This document shows, piece after piece, positions 50,998 through 58,986 of a stretch of DNA of 64,000 nucleotides (positions are counted from its first letter, which is position 1; the number at the start of each line of letters is the position of its first letter). The notes below the pieces were generated by a model that saw only the letters and a list, made by a program, of their open reading frames with translations, ran no database searches and was not told the DNA's origin. Location: assembly GCA_963719005.1 (NCBI GenBank), contig CAVRAR010000014.1, positions 1,116,001 to 1,180,000 of the forward strand, in the 5' to 3' direction. The stretch is from G963675935 sp963719005 (GTDB lineage Bacteria > Planctomycetota > Planctomycetia > Pirellulales > Thermoguttaceae). A program made the position numbers and the translations under genes.

Positions 50998-51627
50998 TTG
51001 CAGTCTTTGCAAGCGGAACAGCCGGGCCATGTAGACGCCTGTAATCGAGCCCAACATGACGCCTGCAACGACATCGCCGACGAAATGATAGTTCATCCCC
51101 ACCAGCGCCACGCAGACGACCCCGGCGATGATCGCGTACCACCATCGCCAGCGTGGATAGGTCAACCATAGGATCGACAGCACGGAGCAGATCACCGCCG
51201 CGTGGCCCGAAGGGAAAGACTCGTAGGCAGCGCCGTAGTGAAACGGATGAAAGCCATAGTCGCCGCTGCCGATCAGCGAGGGATTCTTGTATGACCAGGT
51301 CTGAGGCCAGTACCGCCCGCAGCCCCATTTCAACAACTGTTTCAGGATGGTGGTCGCGATCAGACCGGCCGAGATGGCCAGCAGCACGGTCTGGAGTCGA
51401 CCGCCCGGTCTCCAGAGCCACCACAGGATAACCAACAGAATGGCCGGCGGCGCGCAGGCCTTCAGCCAATCAGACACCAACGGCGGCCATCGCAAGAACC
51501 CTCGCATGAACTGACCGTGGCTGTGGACAAACCACGACACGGGCCGATCGACGAGGTAGTAGCAGACGGCCACCAGGAGCAACCCCAGCATCAATGCCAC
51601 GGCTGTCTTGAACAGGAGCGTCCTCAT
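50962..51627 (-). CDS. PAP2-superfamily membrane phosphatase
   Basis: A 221-aa membrane protein with about six helices. PAP2 motifs: KWGCGRYWP (motif 1 form), PSGHAA (motif 2), and MNYHFVGDVVAG (motif 3, catalytic His/Asp). It probably dephosphorylates a lipid phosphate such as undecaprenyl or phosphatidate phosphate. ATG 51627 starts before the first helix. The last ten codons (ENGTGPILTK) and the stop come from the half-palindrome of the RAYT unit, so the original C-terminus was replaced. Confidence 0.87.
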   Translation of the reverse strand: MRTLLFKTAVALMLGLLLVAVCYYLVDRPVSWFVHSHGQFMRGFLRWPPLVSDWLKACAPPAILLVILWWLWRPGGRLQTVLLAISAGLIATTILKQLLKWGCGRYWPQTWSYKNPSLIGSGDYGFHPFHYGAAYESFPSGHAAVICSVLSILWLTYPRWRWWYAIIAGVVCVALVGMNYHFVGDVVAGVMLGSITGVYMARLFRLQRLQGENGTGPILTK

Positions 51628-51629
51628 TT

Positions 51630-51800
51630 TCACCACTTCCGACGATGCCAGCCGGGATATGCGACCTCGGCCCCGCAAAACACCTGGACGATGCCTGTCT
51701 TGACGCCCGAGCGTCCGACGATCTCCACGACTTGATCGGTGACGTCGGACATCTGCCCGTGCCCCGTTGTCTGGAAGGAGTATTGTTCTTGGTGGTTCAT
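51630..51800 (-). pseudogene. YjbQ/UPF0047-like fragment
   Basis: 57 codons from ATG 51800: FQTTGHGQMSDVTDQVVEIV then GRSGVKTGIVQVFCG match the start of the YjbQ (UPF0047) family, which is normally about 135-140 aa. After FCG the sequence changes to an unrelated tail and stops three bases before the PAP2 start. It is a deletion remnant. Confidence 0.65.
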
Positions 51801-51829
51801 GACGGCTGCCGTTTGATCGAGTGGCCTGC

Positions 51830-51908
51830 GGGAAAAAGGGGACAGGTCCAATTTGCCGGAACGGCCCGGAGGGTGCTTCGCACAAATTGGACCTGTCCCC
51901 TTTTTCCC
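51830..51908. repeat. GGGACAGG palindrome, class A copy 2
   Basis: 79 bp; GGGAAAAAGGGGACAGGTCC ... GGACCTGTCCCCTTTTTCCC arms, with a GC-rich centre. Nearly identical to 62151-62229 and inverted relative to 3911-3989. It lies between the yjbQ fragment and lemA. Confidence 0.85.
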
Positions 51909-51933
51909 AGGATCGCGCAAGTCTATTTGGCAG

Positions 51934-52518
51934 CTACCGATGTTCTTCCCCAAAGTCGACCTTGGGCGCTTTCTTTGCCTCGCGTTCGGCCTCAAAGTAG
52001 ACGGAGTCGGCGGCAAAGCCGCGCATCCCGGCGATAGCGCTTGCCGGAAACTGGCGGACGGTGGTGTTGTAGGCGCGGACGGCGTCGTTGTAGCGTTGTC
52101 GCTCGACGGTGATGCGGTTTTCCGTGCCCGACAACTCATATTGGAGATCGCGGAAATTCTCGTTGGCCTTCAATTCGGGATAGCGCTCGGCGACAAGCAG
52201 CAGCCGAGCCAAACCGGTTTCCAATTGGCCGGCGGCCTTCACCTTTTCGGCGGTCGTTCCCGCGCTTGCCCATTGGCTGCGGAGCCGTGCCACATTCTCG
52301 AACACCTCTTCTTCGTGTTTGGCGTAGCCTTTGACCGTGTTGACCAGATTGGGAATGAGGTCGTAGCGTCGCTGGAGGACCGTCTCCACCTGCCCCCAAG
52401 CGGAATGGACGTTCTCCTGCAAAGCCACGAGTCGATTATTCACCGAGACGGCCCACGCGATGAAGGCGACGGCGACGATCGCCACGACTGCCAAGCCGAT
52501 GAGCAGAACTTTTTTCAT
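51934..52518 (-). CDS. lemA: LemA family protein
   Basis: A 194-aa protein with one N-terminal helix (LLIGLAVVAIVAVAFIAWAV) and a coiled, helical outer domain with the LemA signatures NRLVALQENVHSAWGQVET, RRYDLIPNLVNTVKGYAKHE and YNDAVRAYNT. The molecular function of LemA is not established. Its ATG overlaps the stop of the nucleotidyltransferase gene (ATGA), and the TPM gene is upstream, the common lemA-TPM association. Confidence 0.93.
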   Translation of the reverse strand: MKKVLLIGLAVVAIVAVAFIAWAVSVNNRLVALQENVHSAWGQVETVLQRRYDLIPNLVNTVKGYAKHEEEVFENVARLRSQWASAGTTAEKVKAAGQLETGLARLLLVAERYPELKANENFRDLQYELSGTENRITVERQRYNDAVRAYNTTVRQFPASAIAGMRGFAADSVYFEAEREAKKAPKVDFGEEHR

Positions 52519-53252
52519 GTCGAGGCACTCCCTTCTTGTGGATGAAGATGGCGGTCGACCGCCTCAATCACCTGTTCGATCGTCGTAAGATAGGACTGGA
52601 AGAGCGGTAGCGGGGCCACGTTGCGGAGCTTAAGCCGCCGGTGTCTCAGGGCGTCGATCTCGAGCAGCGGCCGCGGATCGAAAGGGACGTGCTGCACGAG
52701 CGATTGCATCGCATCGATCTTGTGCCGGGGCACGTCCTGTTGAAACAATCGCAACGTCGCGCGAAACAAGACCAGGAATCTCGCAACCGAGGAAGTGAGC
52801 AACTCGGCCACCAGCCGCGGCTTTCCGCCGGTCAGCAGATAGCCCTCCCGCAGCGCGAGCAGTTGCACTTTCAATTCCCGTTCGAGCTGAAGGCGCAAAT
52901 GCTCCTCTTGAATCGCGATGCCAGCCAGCGGATCTTCTCCAAACAGGACGCGGTGCGACTGCCGCATGTCGAGCAACTCGATGGGAAAGACGTCGGCCGA
53001 GGCCGCGAGTTGCCCGGGCGTGAAGAGCAGCGGCGGCCGATTGCCCGCCTTGGCCCACCGCAACGCCGATTTCGACAGCGAGTTGAGTTCGGCCGAGCCG
53101 AGGCGATCGACGACCAGCAGTACGTTGTAATTCGACGTTCCGGTCACAAAATCGCCGGCCGCGGCCGACCCGTACAGGACGGCGGCCTGCAACCTGCCGG
53201 GCATCGTCTGAACAATCTGTTGCACAAGTTCTTCGGGAGTCATCGCGTCCAT
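52515..53252 (-). CDS. Nucleotidyltransferase-fold protein with altered active site
   Basis: A 245-aa protein. The N-terminal domain has the nucleotidyltransferase pattern LYGSAAAGDFVTG then TSNYNVLLVVD; in active enzymes the second block is usually D-x-D (SDIDLLV), here N-x-N, so catalysis is doubtful. The C-terminal half is helical. It lies between the TPM gene (eight bp upstream) and lemA (overlap), so it is part of the same operon. Function unknown. Confidence 0.75.
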   Translation of the reverse strand: MDAMTPEELVQQIVQTMPGRLQAAVLYGSAAAGDFVTGTSNYNVLLVVDRLGSAELNSLSKSALRWAKAGNRPPLLFTPGQLAASADVFPIELLDMRQSHRVLFGEDPLAGIAIQEEHLRLQLERELKVQLLALREGYLLTGGKPRLVAELLTSSVARFLVLFRATLRLFQQDVPRHKIDAMQSLVQHVPFDPRPLLEIDALRHRRLKLRNVAPLPLFQSYLTTIEQVIEAVDRHLHPQEGSAST

Positions 53253-53260
53253 CCTTTTGC

Positions 53261-54247
53261 CTACCAGCTTCCGCTGGCGCCACCACCGCCGGAACAGCCG
53301 CCGCCGAACCCGCCGAATCCACCGCCGCCGAACCCGCCGAAGCCGCCGCCGCCGAATCCCCCGCCGCCGAAGCCGCCGCCGAAGCCGCCGCCGAAAAGGC
53401 CGTTGCCGATGGACGTCCATGCCCAACCGTGTCCGCCGTGTCTTCCGGCAAGACTTCTCGGCGGGGCGCAAAGACCTGCCCCTCCGCCGACAATTAGCGC
53501 AATCGCGGCGATCACGCAAAGCACTACGCAGCCGACCCCGCCTGTTGCGAAGGCTACCAGCAGGGGTATCCCACCAAGGAATAGTCCCAAGAGAACGGCA
53601 ACGCCTTGCCGGCCCACGATGCCGGCCCCAACCAGACCGAATCCGAGGACGACGAAGGGGAAGAGAAAAAAGAGATCGGAGGCGTGGTCCGGTCTCGCTC
53701 CGCCCCTCCGTTGCTCTGCCGTGGCCGGCTCGTTTCGCTCGATGATCTCGGCGATGCGGCCGACGGCCTGCGTCAGTCCTTCGGCGTAGCGCTGCTGCTT
53801 GAAGGCGGGAAAGAGTTGCTCATCGAGAACGCGGCCCGCCAAGGCGTCGGGCAAAATCGGTTCGAGGCCATAGCCGACTTCCACTCGGGCCTTGCGGTCT
53901 TGCAAGGCCACCAGGAGCATCACGCCGTTGTTTTTCCCCTTCACGCCGACGCCCCACTTGGCAAGCAGCTTGTTCGTGAAATCGTTGATCTCGCCGCCTT
54001 CCAGCGACTTCAGAATCACGACGGCGAACTGGGCCGACGTTTTTTGCCGCAGTTCACCCAGTCGATTCTCCAAGGCCGCACGATCGTCAGGACTCAAGAC
54101 GCCGGCATAATCGCTGACAGACCCCTGCGGCCGCAGTCCGCGGAGGAGCTCGTCCGATGGAATGGCGGCCGGCGCGGTAGAAGCAGCCAGCGACATCGCC
54201 GCGAAAGCGACGGCCACGAGAGCTGCTTTGACAAGAGAACGTTTCAT
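53261..54247 (-). CDS. TPM-domain membrane protein, YgcG family
   Basis: A 328-aa protein: signal peptide (ALVAVAFAAMSLAASTAPA), TPM domain (about 40-190; VSDYAGVLSPDDRAALENRL, NNGVMLLVALQDRKARVEVG, GLEPILPDALAGRVLDE), two membrane helices, then a Gly/Phe-rich tail (GGGFGGGFGGGG...GGSW type) as in YgcG-like proteins. The role is probably membrane or envelope related. ATG 54247 is preferred to upstream starts because the signal peptide begins there. The tail is encoded by CCG-rich repeats at 53285-53400. Confidence 0.9.
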   Translation of the reverse strand: MKRSLVKAALVAVAFAAMSLAASTAPAAIPSDELLRGLRPQGSVSDYAGVLSPDDRAALENRLGELRQKTSAQFAVVILKSLEGGEINDFTNKLLAKWGVGVKGKNNGVMLLVALQDRKARVEVGYGLEPILPDALAGRVLDEQLFPAFKQQRYAEGLTQAVGRIAEIIERNEPATAEQRRGGARPDHASDLFFLFPFVVLGFGLVGAGIVGRQGVAVLLGLFLGGIPLLVAFATGGVGCVVLCVIAAIALIVGGGAGLCAPPRSLAGRHGGHGWAWTSIGNGLFGGGFGGGFGGGGFGGGGFGGFGGGGFGGFGGGCSGGGGASGSW

Positions 54248-54344
54248 GCCGGCCGGAATTCCAGTGTCGAAACAAGATGTTGCCACGTGCACAGAAGACC
54301 GCGGCTATTGTGGACGACAAAGACGAAGAAGTCAAGCGAGATAA

Positions 54345-54928
54345 CTCCCGACTTATCCCCAGTTTCCGGCCTCCGTTCAGGAGCGCGTCGAGGAGGGCGG
54401 CAGGTGCTTGCGAGACAGTGAGTTCGAGCCGTCGGAGCATCTTCCTTCCGATGAAGAAGGCACCGCGGGCTTTCGGACCGTCGTTGCTGCACCACATCCC
54501 GGCGGTTCCTTTCGTCGCGGAAGAGTTCTTCGTTTGCGACAGTGGAAGAGCCGTCGCAGCGGCCCTTGCGCGGCATCGCTGACGTGCACGCGATCGTTGG
54601 CCGTAAACCGCCAGGCCCGCTTGATCGCATGTTTGGCGGCCCCGTCGCCTTCTTCGGCCGGCGACCTTTGAAGCTCCGAGAGGCTGACCCGGCCGATTTG
54701 CATTGCCGCCGAGAGCAAATCGCCGAGGGTTTTGGTCTGGCTTTTACGCAGTCCCACACCTAAACTGGCAATCCACAGCACGGCTTCCATACCGTTCATG
54801 GCGGTTCGCTCCGATAGTCGCGGTTGAGACGGTTGGATTCACACTCAATCTTTTACCAACTAACGACTTTCGAGGGACCGCCAGTTCTTCTGCTCCAGCG
54901 AGTGAAACTGGGGATAAGTCAGGCTGAG
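54345..54928 (-). mobile_element. Internally deleted IS4-type element
   Basis: About 580 bp bounded by inverted ends: CGACTTATCCCCAGTTTC on the left (54350-54366) and its complement GAAACTGGGGATAAGTCAGG on the right (54904-54923). On the minus strand from 54799 it keeps the N-terminal part of a transposase (SLGVGLRKSQTKTLGDLLSA and AIKRAWRFTANDRVHVSDA), then the frame is lost. There is no DDE domain, so it cannot move itself, but its ends could be used in trans. Fills most of the gap between the TPM gene and the octaheme gene. Confidence 0.6.
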
Positions 54929-54969
54929 AGCGTCTTGCGGCGAAGCGTTCACCGTTGGAAAATGGTGTC

Positions 54970-57363
54970 ATGAAGCACGTTTTGTGGCTCTGCCTGGCGT
55001 CTCTTGTTTGTGCCGTGTTTCTCGTCGGATGCGGCCGAAGGGGGGCGCACGCGCAGACGCCGTCGGACTCGCCTAAGCCGATCAAGGCGGCTTCTACGGC
55101 GCTGGCCGGCTCGAAGAGCTGCCAGGAATGCCATGCCGATTTCTACAAACTCTGGGTCGCCTCGCACCACGGCCTGGCCATGCAGCCGTATACCGCGGCG
55201 TTCGCCAAAGCCCGCCTGACTCCGCAAAAGAGCGACGTCGCGATAGGGGGACGCAAGTATCGCGTGGAGATCGGCCAGGGCGCGGGCTGCGTCCGGCAAC
55301 TCGGCCCCGACGGCGAACGCAAATACCCGATCGCGCAGGTCATGGGCGGCAAGAACGTCTATTACTTTCTTACGCCGCTGGATCGCGGTCGCCTGCAAGT
55401 GCTGCCGCTGGCCTACGACGTGAATAAGAAGGCCTGGTACGACATGGCGGCCAGCGGCGTGCGGCATTTTCCCGATCGCCGCGACGAGGCCCTCGATTGG
55501 ACCGACCGCACGTTCGCCTTCAACACCACCTGCTTCAATTGCCACGTCACCGAGCTGGCGACAAACTACGACCTGGCCACCGACACGTACCACACGACGT
55601 GGTCCGAGCCGGGCATCAGTTGCGAGTCGTGCCACGGCTCGGCCAAGGAGCACGTCCGCGCGATGGAGGCTGCCGCGCCGGGCAGCACACCGAAAGACAT
55701 CGAGATTATTCGCGCCAAGCAGTTCACCCCCGCACAGATGAACGACCTGTGCGCCACCTGTCACGCGAAGATGGTTCCGCTCTCGCTCGCCTTTCGTCCG
55801 GGCGACAAGTTCTTCGATCATTTCGATCTGATTACGCTGGAACACGCCGATTTCTACCCCGACGGCCGCGACCTCGGCGAAAACTACACGTATACTTCGT
55901 GGCTGATGAGCCCGTGCGGCAAGTCGGGCAAGCTCGACTGCAACCACTGCCACACGCCCAGCGGCCGGCTGCGTTTTCAGGGCGCGGCGTCGAACCAAAT
56001 GTGCATGCCCTGCCACGCCGCCGAGGTGAAGCAACCGGCCGAGCACGGCCATCACGTGCCGGGGAGCAAGGGGAACGAGTGCGTCGCCTGCCACATGCCG
56101 ATGACGCGCTTCGCGGCAATGGGGCGAACCGATCACTCGATGCGCCCGCCCACTCCGGCCACGACCATCGCCTTCCGCTCGCCCAACGCGTGCAGCATCT
56201 GCCACAACGATCACGACGCGTCCTGGGCCGACCAGTGGGCGCGAAAGTGGTACAAGAACGACTACCAGGCCGAGGCGCTCCGCCGGGCCGAGTTGATCGA
56301 TTCGGCCCGCCATCGACAGTGGCATCGCCTGCCGGAAATACTGGCCGACCTGGAGAAAAGCGGCGGCGACGAGGTCTACAGGACGTCGCTGGTGCGGCTG
56401 CTGGGCGGCTGCGACGATGATCGCAAGTGGCCGGTGCTGCTCGGTCGGCTGCAAGATCCGTCGCCGCTGGTGCGGTCCAGCGCGGCATCGGCTTTGGGGG
56501 CTCACTTGACGCCCGAGGTGCTTGACGCCCTGCTGGCGACCGCCGCCGATTCATCGCGATTGGTGCGAATTCGGACGGCCATGGCGCTGGCGGCGCTGCC
56601 GCCGCAGTCGTTGCCCGACCAGCGCGACCGTGCAAGCCTGGAGCGGGCGAACGGCGATTTCATCGCGGCCATGCGGGCCCGGCCGGACGATTGGGCGTCG
56701 TACGCCAATCTTGGCAACTTCTACATGGAAGGCCGCGACTTTCCCGCGGCCGTCTGCTGCTTCGAGACGGCGGCGCAGTTCGAGCCGCGGCAGATTGGGC
56801 CGCTGGTGAATGCCTCGATGGCCTACAGCAACATGGGGCAAAACGACAAAGCCGAGCAGAGCCTGCGCCGCGCGCTGAAGATCGAGCCCGACAACGCGGC
56901 CGCCAACTTCAATCTCGGCCTGCTCCTCGGTGAACAAGGCCGATCGCCGGAGGCAGAACGGGCGCTGCGGACCGCGCTAAAGGCCGATCCGCAAATGGCG
57001 GCAGCGGCGTTCAACTTGGGCGTGCTGCTGGGCGAGAAGAACCTGGACGAGGCGATCGCCTGGTGCCAAAAGGCCCACGACCTGCGCCCCGCCGATGCGA
57101 GGTACGCCCACACGCTGGCCTTCTATCTACGGAAGAAAGGCGACACCGCCGCCGCCGCCGAGTTGCTCCGCAAGGCGATTCAGTGCGATCCGTCGTACCT
57201 CGACGCCTATCTGCTGCTCGGCGAAATCCACGAGCAGCGGCATGATTTTCCGGCGGCCGCGAAGGTCTATCTCGACGCCTCGCGAATCGATGGATTGCCG
57301 CCTGCGCTACGCAGCCAATTGGAGACGAAGTCGCGAGAAATGCGATCCACCCCCGGGAGATAA
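54970..57363 (+). CDS. Octaheme cytochrome c / HEAT / TPR lipoprotein
   Basis: A 797-aa exported lipoprotein (lipobox FLVGC after CLASLVCAV). Eight CXXCH motifs (CQECH, CFNCH, CESCH, CATCH, CNHCH, CMPCH, CVACH, CSICH) lie in the first 420 residues in a cytochrome c554/multiheme layout, followed by a HEAT-like region (PLVRSSAASALGAHLTP) and TPRs (LGNFYMEGRDFPAAVCCFE..., NFNLGLLLGEQGRSPEAE). Such multiheme-TPR proteins are common in planctomycetes, and their partner is unknown. ATG 54970 is used because an upstream TTG adds only five residues. A sulfatase follows four bp later. Confidence 0.88.
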   Translation: MKHVLWLCLASLVCAVFLVGCGRRGAHAQTPSDSPKPIKAASTALAGSKSCQECHADFYKLWVASHHGLAMQPYTAAFAKARLTPQKSDVAIGGRKYRVEIGQGAGCVRQLGPDGERKYPIAQVMGGKNVYYFLTPLDRGRLQVLPLAYDVNKKAWYDMAASGVRHFPDRRDEALDWTDRTFAFNTTCFNCHVTELATNYDLATDTYHTTWSEPGISCESCHGSAKEHVRAMEAAAPGSTPKDIEIIRAKQFTPAQMNDLCATCHAKMVPLSLAFRPGDKFFDHFDLITLEHADFYPDGRDLGENYTYTSWLMSPCGKSGKLDCNHCHTPSGRLRFQGAASNQMCMPCHAAEVKQPAEHGHHVPGSKGNECVACHMPMTRFAAMGRTDHSMRPPTPATTIAFRSPNACSICHNDHDASWADQWARKWYKNDYQAEALRRAELIDSARHRQWHRLPEILADLEKSGGDEVYRTSLVRLLGGCDDDRKWPVLLGRLQDPSPLVRSSAASALGAHLTPEVLDALLATAADSSRLVRIRTAMALAALPPQSLPDQRDRASLERANGDFIAAMRARPDDWASYANLGNFYMEGRDFPAAVCCFETAAQFEPRQIGPLVNASMAYSNMGQNDKAEQSLRRALKIEPDNAAANFNLGLLLGEQGRSPEAERALRTALKADPQMAAAAFNLGVLLGEKNLDEAIAWCQKAHDLRPADARYAHTLAFYLRKKGDTAAAAELLRKAIQCDPSYLDAYLLLGEIHEQRHDFPAAAKVYLDASRIDGLPPALRSQLETKSREMRSTPGR

Positions 57364-57367
57364 CGCA

Positions 57368-58855
57368 ATGAACCGCTACCCTATCATCCTCGCCGTGCTA
57401 CTGCCGGCGTTGCCGGCCACCCTGTTCGCCGCCGAGGCGCCGTCGCGGCCCAACATCCTCTACATCATGGCTGACGACCATGCGGCGCACGCCATCGGCG
57501 CCTATGGCAGCCGGATCAACAAGACGCCGAACCTCGATCGCCTCGCCCAGGACGGCATGCGCCTGGACGCCTGCTTCTGCGTCAACTCGATCTGCACGCC
57601 CAGCCGGGCTTGCATTCTGACCGGCAAATACAGCCACAAGAACGGCGTGCCGGTCTTCAATCGCTTCGACGGCTCGCAGCCGACGCTGGCCAAGTACCTG
57701 CACGCGGCGGGCTACTATACCGGCATCTTCGGCAAGTGGCACCTCGGCAGCGACCCGACCGGCTTCGACCGCTGGACGATCCTGCCCGGCCAGGGCGTCT
57801 ATCACAATCCCGACTTCCTCGAAGCGGCAGGCCGCCGGCAGATCGAGGGCTACGTGACCGACATCATCACCGATCTTGCGATCGACTTTCTCAAAAACCG
57901 GCCGAAGGACAAGCCGTTCTTCCTGATGTGCCACCACAAGGCGCCGCATCGCCCCTGGGATCCGGACGACAAGCATTTCACGCTGTACGACGAGGGGGAC
58001 GTTCCCGAGCCGGCAACGCTCCGCGACGATTACGCGACACGGACCGACGCCGCCCGTGAGGCGACGATGCGCGTCGGCCGCGATCTGAACCACCGCGACT
58101 TGAAGGGCGCTCCGCCGCCGGGCTTGAAGGGGGACGACCTGCTAAAGTGGAAGTACCAGCGCTTCATCAAGGACTACTTGCGCTGCGTCGCCTCGGTCGA
58201 CGACAACGTCGGGCGGCTGTTGGATTATCTCGACAAGGAAGGGCTCAGCAAGAACACCGTGGTGATCTACACCAGCGACCAGGGCTTCTTCCTTGGCGAC
58301 CACGGCTGGTTCGACAAGCGGTTCATGTACGAGCAGTCGATCAAAATGCCCTTTCTGATCCGCTGGCCGGGCGTGATCAAGCCCGGCACAACGCAGGCGG
58401 CAATGGTGCTGAACGTCGATTTCGCGCCGACGCTGATGGAGATTGCGGGGCTGAAGACGCCGGCCGACATGCAAGGCCGCAGCTTCGTGCCGTTGCTCGA
58501 AGGCCGTCGGCCCGCCGACTGGCGCACGAGTTGGTACTACCGCTACTACCACGATCCGGGCGACCACAACACGCGGGCCCATTACGGCGTCCGCACCGAG
58601 ACGCACAAGCTGATCTACTTCTGGAAGAAGAACCAGTGGGAGTGCTACGACCTCGTGCACGATCCCGACGAGTTGCACAACCTGGCCAACGATCCGGCCC
58701 ATGCCGATCTGGTGGCAAAGCTCAAGGCGGAGCTATATCGGCTGAAAAAGGAGGTGCAAGACAACGACGAATACGCCGAGCGCCAGCCGACGACCAGTTC
58801 CGACGGCCCGGCGGTTAAGCCCGCCAAGAGCAGGGGACCGAAGGTCAAGAAGTGA
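57368..58855 (+). CDS. Sulfatase
   Basis: A 495-aa secreted sulfatase (signal peptide ILAVLLPALPATLFA). Metal site RPNILYIMADDH; formylglycine motif CTPSRACILTG, with the Cys to be converted to FGly; later GKWHLG and SDQGFFLGDHG. It removes sulfate esters from polysaccharides or other compounds; the substrate cannot be told. The charged Lys/Arg-rich end (KSRGPKVKK) is an extension. It starts four bp after the octaheme gene, so the two are probably cotranscribed. Confidence 0.94.
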   Translation: MNRYPIILAVLLPALPATLFAAEAPSRPNILYIMADDHAAHAIGAYGSRINKTPNLDRLAQDGMRLDACFCVNSICTPSRACILTGKYSHKNGVPVFNRFDGSQPTLAKYLHAAGYYTGIFGKWHLGSDPTGFDRWTILPGQGVYHNPDFLEAAGRRQIEGYVTDIITDLAIDFLKNRPKDKPFFLMCHHKAPHRPWDPDDKHFTLYDEGDVPEPATLRDDYATRTDAAREATMRVGRDLNHRDLKGAPPPGLKGDDLLKWKYQRFIKDYLRCVASVDDNVGRLLDYLDKEGLSKNTVVIYTSDQGFFLGDHGWFDKRFMYEQSIKMPFLIRWPGVIKPGTTQAAMVLNVDFAPTLMEIAGLKTPADMQGRSFVPLLEGRRPADWRTSWYYRYYHDPGDHNTRAHYGVRTETHKLIYFWKKNQWECYDLVHDPDELHNLANDPAHADLVAKLKAELYRLKKEVQDNDEYAERQPTTSSDGPAVKPAKSRGPKVKK

Positions 58856-58986
58856 TGGACAATCAAGACAGAATGCTCCTTTGTCCCTCCAGAGTGGGCA
58901 GAGCGACGTGATGCCACGCGAGCTTCGCCTTCCAGGTTTGACAAAAGGGACGCAAAAAGAGATAAAACGACAATGGGAGCCCAGCC

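Noticed and set aside
52641..53789. Plus-strand ORF with a poly-Pro stretch
   Set aside because: The Pro-rich part is the complement of the Gly-rich tail of the TPM protein; no gene features.
54949..56505. Long minus-strand ORF (about 518 codons) over the octaheme gene
   Set aside because: It is antisense to a clear multiheme/TPR protein, has no recognisable domain and a His/Arg/Val-rich composition typical of shadow frames in GC-rich DNA.
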